Positions 51,701 through 60,700 of a stretch of 64,000 bases of DNA are shown here, piece after piece. The notes under the pieces are model-generated. The model made no database searches. It saw only the letters and a program-made list of their open reading frames with translations, and was not told the origin of the DNA. The DNA is from Rhodeus uyekii (taxonomy: Eukaryota > Chordata > Actinopteri > Cypriniformes > Acheilognathidae). The stretch lies in contig JAWRVZ010000157.1 of NCBI GenBank assembly GCA_037043235.1, positions 1,407,501 through 1,471,500 of the forward strand, given 5' to 3'. The position numbers were made by a program, and so were the translations under genes. The number at the start of each line of letters is the position of its first letter. The stretch's first letter is position 1.

Positions 51701-54700
51701 GGGTTCGATTCCCAGGGAAAGCAAGAACTGATTAGAATATCAGTGTGTTTCTTTGAATGCAATGCAAGTCGATTTGGATAAAAACGTAAAATGCATAAAT
51801 GTAAATTTACAGTAATGCCTTGAGATACGAGCGTCCCGACATGAGCCTGAGCCTAAGCAATTTTTTGCTTTGAAATAAGAGTAAAGATTTGAGATACGAG
51901 CAGCTTACAGACGCCGACACTAGAGGTGTTCGAGCACTCGGAGCCCACAGCACTCACTAGTTCACTTCACGTGTTTGTTGAGTTCCTTACACATCTCCTG
52001 CTAGTCTTCCTGTGGTGTGTGTTATATACATTTATGGGGTAACTGCACGAGATTTCCACTAGAGGGCCACCTTGGTTTTACAGCAGGAGGTTACCGGGGG
52101 CGACGAGTGATTCACCAGTATTAATCTGAGAGCAGCAAAAGTTATGCGTGTTCATTAATAATAAATATGAGGTTCTGAGGCACATTATTGTGCTTTTCGT
52201 CTATCCAGTTCACTACACAGGAAGAAACACTTCCTTATTGTGTTTGTGTTATTTACGTAATCCCGCACAAGCCACTATTGTATCGTCTGTCTCGAAGGTA
52301 AGAACTCATCATTAAAACCACTTTTTTTTTATATCACAGGAATCCTTATATACTATAGTGTGTGTGTGTCTCTATAGCAATTAAAAACATGTTTGTTCCA
52401 TTGTTATTAGCACTAATAAGGGAGTTTTTTTAGAGGGCTGGAATGCATTTCTTTTTCAGTTTTTTTCTCTTATGGGAAAAAAATTATTTGAATTGACTCA
52501 AGGCATTACTGTATTTATCAAATGAATGCAGCCTTATTTAAAAAAAATAAATAAAAATAAAGTCCTAACAATTCCAAACTTTTGACCAGTATTATATTTA
52601 TTTTCTCTGTCAGAAACTGGCAAAAATGTAACAGATGATCATTCTTGTTTTGCTCATCACAACCGCCCCCTCAGTGTGCTTTAGACACGCGAGGCAGAGA
52701 TCATGACTGTCAGACGGGAGCAGGTAACGACTGTATCCACAAACACACGGGTGGAAAGATGCCGGCGTGACCAACTTGCTGTTTTTCTTATCAGTATGAA
52801 AGACACTCAGACACTCATCATCAGCCGATTTTGGTGATACAGATAAGTGTTATACATCATTCAAAACTGTTAACGGTCTACTTTTATTTGTGTACACTGA
52901 AAACTAAATGTTGTCCTTTTGCGAAATAAAGAAAAACAAGTTGCACTTTCTGCCGTCTCTCTCTCTCAGTGAAGTCCATCCTGAAACGCGTCTGAAAACG
53001 AACTGTAAATCAGGAAAGACTTGCCACACAGAGATGAGATTTGTGGCCTTATTTTGGCCATTTTTAGTCTTTTCAATAACCAGACAAACGTTATTCTCTC
53101 AAAAACACAAACATGTACATGTTGCTCACATATTATTGTAGCAGAGTTTATGTTGAATACAGTGTAATGACACTTTCGCCATTAATATGTTTATAACAAC
53201 CGAAAAACATACAAATGTCAAAGCATTTAAAAATTTCTCAGGGGTCCATAGTCCATATACATTTACATAATTCAGCACAGCCTCTATTTTTCTGTTCAAA
53301 TTATGCCATTAAAGTGCCAGCAGATCCGTTGGCACACAAATGTTGCACTTAATAGTAGGAGCCTGGAAGTATTTATATCCACGCGACTAGAAGTTGAGCT
53401 ATAAAAACCCGAGAGCGCTCACCTGACGTAGTCGCTGCTCTTTTTGTTGACACTGTAGTTGGTTAGATGCATGAACTGGTTCTTGATGTTTGCCGTGGCA
53501 TGGTCATACTTCACTGTGGCAAACCTACAACGCACACAACCGAAGGAAAACAAGAGCTTAACAGCCATTACTATGACATTCAACTGACCTGTTGAAAAGA
53601 ATAAACAAGCAAAGTACCAAAGTAAGCACTCTTGTGAAAACATGTGATGACTTAAATTCCAGCCACTTATCTATCTAATATTAACGTGACGCATAAACGG
53701 AGAGTTTTTGCAACAGCCGTCCAACTAAAACTAGCAAATCACACAATTACAACACCAACGTTAGAACAAACACAGTCATGATGACTGTACCATAGTAGAC
53801 TGATGGATTATTGTGTGATTTTTCAGTACAAAAAAACATTTATTGAATTAAAAACAAATCCGGTTGGATGGTTGTGGTTTGCTATTGGTGGATCTCATGT
53901 GAGTGACAGGTTATGCCCCGCCCTCCTCATCAGAGAAGAGATGCTGACAGAGGGAGTGGAAGATTCTAGTTTTTAGTGTTACCCAGATACCCCGGGGTTG
54001 AGTTACTTATATTATACTATTTGCGACATCTTCAGGAGAGAGTAGTTTTCAGCTCTGTCAAATTGGTGCTCGTCTCTGGTAAAATACAGGTTTGTGTAAA
54101 TTTGATTTGCTCTATAAATTTGTTTTAGTTTAATTTTATACAAAGCAACATACAGGAGCTTAATATACATGAGCCACACGAGAGTCACGTCAGTCATTTT
54201 GCCTGATGTTTAAAGTATGTCTCCAGACCTGTTCACTGTTTGTTTATGGACATGTTTTGGAGCCAGTCACAGCATATTTCGGCTATCGGTCGGAAGTTAG
54301 AAGCTTCCCTGCCGAACATGATTCAAGCTCCAGCGCCGTTACAGAGGAAACAGGACACAGAGACCGGTCCATTACACTAGAATTACTTCTAAATGTTTCC
54401 TTTTTACCTCAGATTTTTGCTAAACAAGCTTAAATGTAAGCAAAATGTATTAAAACAATATAAAATATTCTATATTGAAAAATAAATGAATTCTCATGCA
54501 AACCAGTTGTTGTGTGGAGTATTTTATTTATTTTTTTAGTTTAGATGATTTATACATACAATTAAAAATCAACCCATTATGCTGGGTTAAATAAACAACT
54601 CTTTGTTGGGTAAAAGTAACACAACATGTGTTCTGTCTGATATTTCCCCAGCCCTTGGGCTTAAAAACAACGCAAGTGTAGAAGGAGAATAAATTTAAAA

Positions 54701-57700
54701 CAATAATTGTGCACCGATAAACCGTTAAGAATAAATACTGCAATATTTCATTTAAAAAAACACTTTAAATGAGATGAAGTTGAAGTCATGTGACTGTAAC
54801 AATAGTTTGTTTTTAGCCTGCATTCAGCTTTTGACTTCTGCAGATCGGCTCTGGGCTTCAAAAAATCATAAAAGTTGTGTTCATTTCTGAAGATTATCAT
54901 CAAAACGTAAAAGAATCATAAACCTCATAAAGAATCATATTTACTGCAATGATCCAAAAGACAAAAACCCTTTGTTTTGGCCTACAAAAATCTGTCCTTA
55001 CTGCAGCGCTCTGAAACATTAAATAATATTTTGGCTGCACTTTACAGAAAGGATCCATTTGTTAACATTAGTTTACTTTAACAACTAAAGCGTGTATTAA
55101 TCTTAGTATTTCAGCATTTACTAATACATTATTAAAAACAAAAGTTGTTTCTGTTAATATTTAATAACAAAATGACTGCTTATTGTTAGCAAAGTCTCCA
55201 AACAAACTGTACATAATGGTAGTGCATAATCACAAACCATTACAGAGCAAGTTTTCCTAAAGTATTGTTAGGTGATTGGTCCTAGAGCTCACGGGCAGCG
55301 GCGCTGCAGTCGAGAGGAGTGGACGCCACATGTGGAGGAAGAATTTCCTGGCACACAGAGAGCACCTGAAAGCCTTCAAAGCTTCTGGGATCTCCAAGAT
55401 AAAAGTTGAATTGGGGAAGTGCCAGGCTGAAGCGCCAGCAGCTCATAAGAGAGTGTGCTGAAAACAAACCCGAGTGTCGCTCGCTCTGTAAAGGCGGCGT
55501 CAGCGCCAAGCCTAATAGAGGTAGGCCAAGCGTTTTACACACACCAGACCGCAGCGGCCCACAATACACTGCACATCCACTTCACACGGCTTCACTCTGC
55601 ACGCCATCCAAGAAATCAGAGCATTTGTTTGAGCTTCTCACTCGCATGTCTGAGAAAACGCTCTCCTCTCTGTGCCAGAAGCTGGACACTGTGTGCATTT
55701 CTGCACTGAATGCGTTTCACAGCCGCTCGATGAAGCGATTGTGAGACTTTCTCACTGCTATTTGTGGCTTACGCAAAAAATAACATAAAATGAGCCTCTC
55801 TAGGTAGAAGAAATCATTATACAAGCCTGCTTATACAGAACACGCTTGCTTTCAAATTATTTTTTTAAAGAAGGTCAGATTTCCTTGGTGCTTTAAATGC
55901 ATTAAAAACTTCTTCTTTTTGTATTGTCAATGTCCTTCCAGCAGTGAGACAATGGAAAGCTTTGTTTGAGGCCTAGATGAGCCGGTCCAACTTTACTGGA
56001 AACATTTCTGCTGCCATCTAGTGTTTGTGTCTTTTTAGTGTCATAAAGGGATATTTCTGTCTGTTAAAACACTTTTTTAGGCTGATTCTCCCCAAAAGAG
56101 TAAAGAGGGAGACTCAAAGCATTGGAAATGTCTGTAACAACAGGCTCTCTTAACAACATCCGATCTTCTTGAAAATCATATCGGCCAATATGAAAGTTAT
56201 TGTTGCGTTTGCTTGATTAAATCAGAGATTTGACAGCAGAACGACACGTGAAGCTCGAGCTGAAGCAGGACGTTTCTACAATTACACTAAAAGACTTTTA
56301 CTGGATAAAAGAGTCCAAACTATCAATCAGACGACAGAAGAACTGCAGGAGATTGTGTGTGACAGCTTTAACAGATCATGTTGATCATTCAGAGCCTGTA
56401 GAAATGTGTGTATCAAATATGATACAAAAATGTAATTATTCCACAGTTTAAATCACAACATGCACCAGTTTAACAATAAGGTCATATCATGATGACAGCT
56501 TTACGCAAATATGAAGATCAGGGCAGAAAGATGGTGAGGGGAAGAGCTCAACTGGTTCTTTCAGATGGCTTGTTTAAAATAAATCCTGTGTGTGAACACA
56601 TTTTCATTCAATGGTTCATTCTGTGGAATGGCATATGACTGACATTTCCTACATTAAAGTTTAGCACCTATAATGCATAATACAGACAATGATGCACAAA
56701 CACGAGTACCGTATGTAATAATAAACTAGTCTTTTAAACTCCATGACTTAGCTTCACCACTTAAAACATAATCAGCATGCGCAATTGAATAGAATTTCAG
56801 TTACATCTCTTGACAGAAAGGATTTTGCATGCATTAATAATACTCGACTCCCACAGAGCATTATGGGTATTCTCTAGATGTTGCGTTCAGTTGTAAAAAT
56901 GGCTGTCCTTTCAAATAGTGCCCTATTTAAGGGTATAGGGTTTCAGACACATCCCTGATTCGCGGTGCTTCATGGGAGTGGGCGGAGCTAAAGAGCTCTT
57001 GGCAAGTTTTGCTTATCACAACTTTGTATCATTTTCTGTACAGTTTAACTCAGTTATTTAAAAAGATACGCTTAAATAACACGGACTGATGGCTTCAACA
57101 AAGGCTAATACCATTGATTAACAACCTCGTAGCTCACAGTAGGGCTGTCTTTAAAGGTTTCTTAAATTATTGTTAAAAATCTATTTCCCTCAGGTGAAAA
57201 TGAATGGACGTTTTTACGTCTGAAGTCAACTGTTGCACTATTTAACCAGCCACAACATTCATCTCTTTCTGGTCCACTTCATCAGATCACTTTTGCTTGT
57301 GCTGCATTAGCACAAACAGGCATTAGGATGTTAACATGGATTGAATTCGTCTTTGAATTTAAGCAACAGCTTTTCTTATCGAATGTCTCACAGGGGCGAC
57401 AGTTACTGTTAGAAACGCTGGATGACGTCAGTGAATTACCTGGCCAGCCCTTCCTCATAGAGGTAGATCAGGAGAGGGTCATATGAGGTCACCAGCACAT
57501 ACAGACGCACGTCAAACTTAAAATCTGCAGACGCAAAAGAAACAAACTGAATGTAAAAACATCCGTTACACCGAACGGGTTGAATCTGTAAATGTTCGTG
57601 TTGTAGACTCACCGTCAATCACTAGAGGATTGCTGATGTACCGCGACACCAGGATATTCTCATCCAATGGGATCTGACTCAGCTGAAACATCAAGCAGCG

Positions 57701-60700
57701 CAGAACAAGATTGTCACATCACAAATACATGGCAGTTTCCCGTGATAAACATTTTACTTTATGCAGTGAAGTAGCTTAAAGCCGCATAAACTGAACCTTG
57801 AACCGAACAGAGTTTGCAAGTAAACAGTACCTGCAATAAACCTCCAATCAACATAGTTGATCATAGCTGTAACGGTATATCGGTATGAAGATAAATCACA
57901 GCTCGTAGACATCGATCATATCGCGCACATTTGCTTATCTACGGTATACGGCTCTCCAGTTTTCTTGAAAACATCCAATTTGCAAGAAATATGGACGCTA
58001 AGACAGAGTCTGCAAAGAGGAGGAAACACATCGAACATGTTCGCCTATATTCTAACACCATCCCTCCATACAGATAAAGGTACGGCCCGCTTATAACTTA
58101 AGGCCGTGTGATTCCTGTGATGAAGAGGTGAAAATGGTATTTACACTATAACTTAAAACACGCAAACTGGTAGATGGATGAATAACTCGAAAGTAGAGCT
58201 ATACAACAAATCAAATTGTGGCACTATGGTCAATGACTAATGGTCTACGTGCAAAAAGACTGCTATATAAATATATATCTGCTTATTTGTGTGTCTGTGT
58301 GAATGAGTTTCATCTACTGCATACTCAAGTATGAGTGACGCTAACTGTGTTTTCAGAGTCTGCTGTCTCACAATATGAGCGCGGGAACATTTGAACATCC
58401 TCAGAGCTGCTCTAAGAGAATGCTTAAGCATTTTATCCTTTAATAAATATATATTTTGTTTTTTATACTGTATATAATTATAATATAATTAAAAAGGCAG
58501 AAATATATCACTATTGTACAACAGAATGCATTTCAAAACAATAAAAACAAAAATAATACAAATTAAATATTAAGCAATATCATTTTTTGTCCATGATTTA
58601 ATTTAGCAAATCTCTTATACAGCACTTTACCAAAAGATAAAAGCTGTTAAATTTTCACTTGATTAAAAGGTATTTATAAATTAAATAAATTGTTAGTTTT
58701 ATGCATCTATGCATTCATGTTTACCAACATTTTTGATCATATACTTTTGTATTATATCATAAAAAAAGAAGAAAAAAACATTTTCTGGATAAAATACATT
58801 TCATAGGACGATTATTCTTTTTTTTAAATTTCACTTCAATTGTGACAGCCGTAGCAGATTTAGATTAATTGTGCATGAGCATTTTTGCACCAAGCCCCTC
58901 TGTGGCATATTCCCTTAATCACTTACATTGCTGACCAGGTAGATGCCGCGGCCCCTGGAGGACGCCACAGGTTTGATGATCCACGCGCCCTTGTCTTTAC
59001 TGAAGCTGCCTGGGGTTTGAATGAGGACAGAGAGAGAGAGAGCGTTATCAAAGCCCAGCAGAGAAGCAAACACATCTTTCTGATTGATACCGTTCATGTT
59101 AACAGCCAAACACACATCCGAGTCCTGACTGACTGACTAGAGGGTGCCCACTCACTGCTGAATTCCTGGTACTCGGCAGGAAGCACAAAGGTCTGGGGTA
59201 CGATGTGGAAGTTTTGAAAGCCGTGGGTTTGCTGCATCCTCTGGATGTTTTTGTAGAGCCGGTCTTTCCGTGTGAGCTCGAACGACCTGGAAAGCAACGG
59301 GAGCATTGACCGTAAGTGCTGAGGATGAGGTTAGCGTCTGAGATAGCGAGGGGAACATAAACCCTTGAAATAACACCACTGTGGCAGCGCATGTTCGATT
59401 TGATCTATTGCGCTGTTTCTTCCAAACAAAATGTACTCGACTCAAACTGCCAATGTATACATGCCGTCCGCCCACTTGGAAAGCCAGTTGTGTCGACGTT
59501 GTTGTTGCCGAGTGAGAGTGTGTGTGACTTTAATAACTTATTATTATTATTGGGGAGTCCAGTTCTGTCAAACCTGCACTGGCTTCCTATTAAACACCGA
59601 ATACATTTTAAAATCTTGCTAATTACTTACAAAGCATTAAATGGTTTAGCTCCACAGTACTTGAGCGATCTCTTAACACATTATAGTCCTTCATGTCTAA
59701 TACGATCCCAAAATACTGACCAGCTTATAATACCTAGAATATCAAAGTCAACTGCTGGCGGTCGATCCTTTTCCTATTTAGCTCCTAAACTCTGGAACAG
59801 TCTTCCTAATACAGTTCGGGAAGCAGACACACTCTGTCAGTTTAAATCTAGACGAAAAACACATCTCTTCAACCTGCCATACACATAACACATTATACAT
59901 ACATTTTTAATCCAAATCATGTAAAATGATTGTTTATTCGCTATTTATTAAACTGATAATGCCTGTTGAAATAAACAGTAAATTGTGTAATATGCAGTTT
60001 GCCATTTCAGATAAGATTCAGCCTCAAAAAGTGTTTTGGAACAGAACTGTAACGACAGGCACACCTGGGAAAGTGGTTCACTTTCTGGAAATCCTGTAGA
60101 GAGCGCAGAAGGTGGGGCTTCAGGTGCGAGCCAGTCCACATAAGGTTAAAATCATTGCTATTTGGGTGAACCTAAACACAAAACAATATTATTTTAGGCC
60201 AGAGTAAAGTCAAAACATGAAAAAGATCATTTAAAAGCCCAAATTATTTATTTACTGTCATTTTCATTGCTGTTAAAAACTTTAATAAATTTGAGCTCTT
60301 ATAAACATTAACCACTGTACTAGAGCTTAAACTGAAAAAGCCAAATTGCAGCTTGAATCCTTAATTCTCTAAAAAAAATAACATCAACCAATGTGCAGAA
60401 TGCAAGGAGAGTACACTGTGTGCAATCCCACAATGCAATGCGCTTGGCATAACCTTCAACTGCCAGCGTGTCAAATAAACCAGTGGTCCACCAAATGTGA
60501 TTTAGAACATTTTCTTGACTCATTATTATTTGATCAGATGCCATTAGATTAAATTTTGCAGCACATTGTGTATTACTAACATTTAATTCCCTAACAGGGC
60601 TAATGTTTACAGATTTACCTCATGGAATCCATGATTGACCAGTATGCCACGCACAAGACGACTCTCCGTACGCACAATCTTAAAGCCCAAGTTATATTTT

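Noticed and set aside
58927..59005. Shorter form of exon 6 (acceptor GGCAG|C)
   Set aside because: It needs phase 2, but exon 5 ends in phase 1; the acceptor 4 nt upstream fits.
59391..59888. Plus-strand open frame of 165 codons as a host gene
   Set aside because: The second half is a LINE reverse transcriptase tail and the first half is intronic sequence read by chance.
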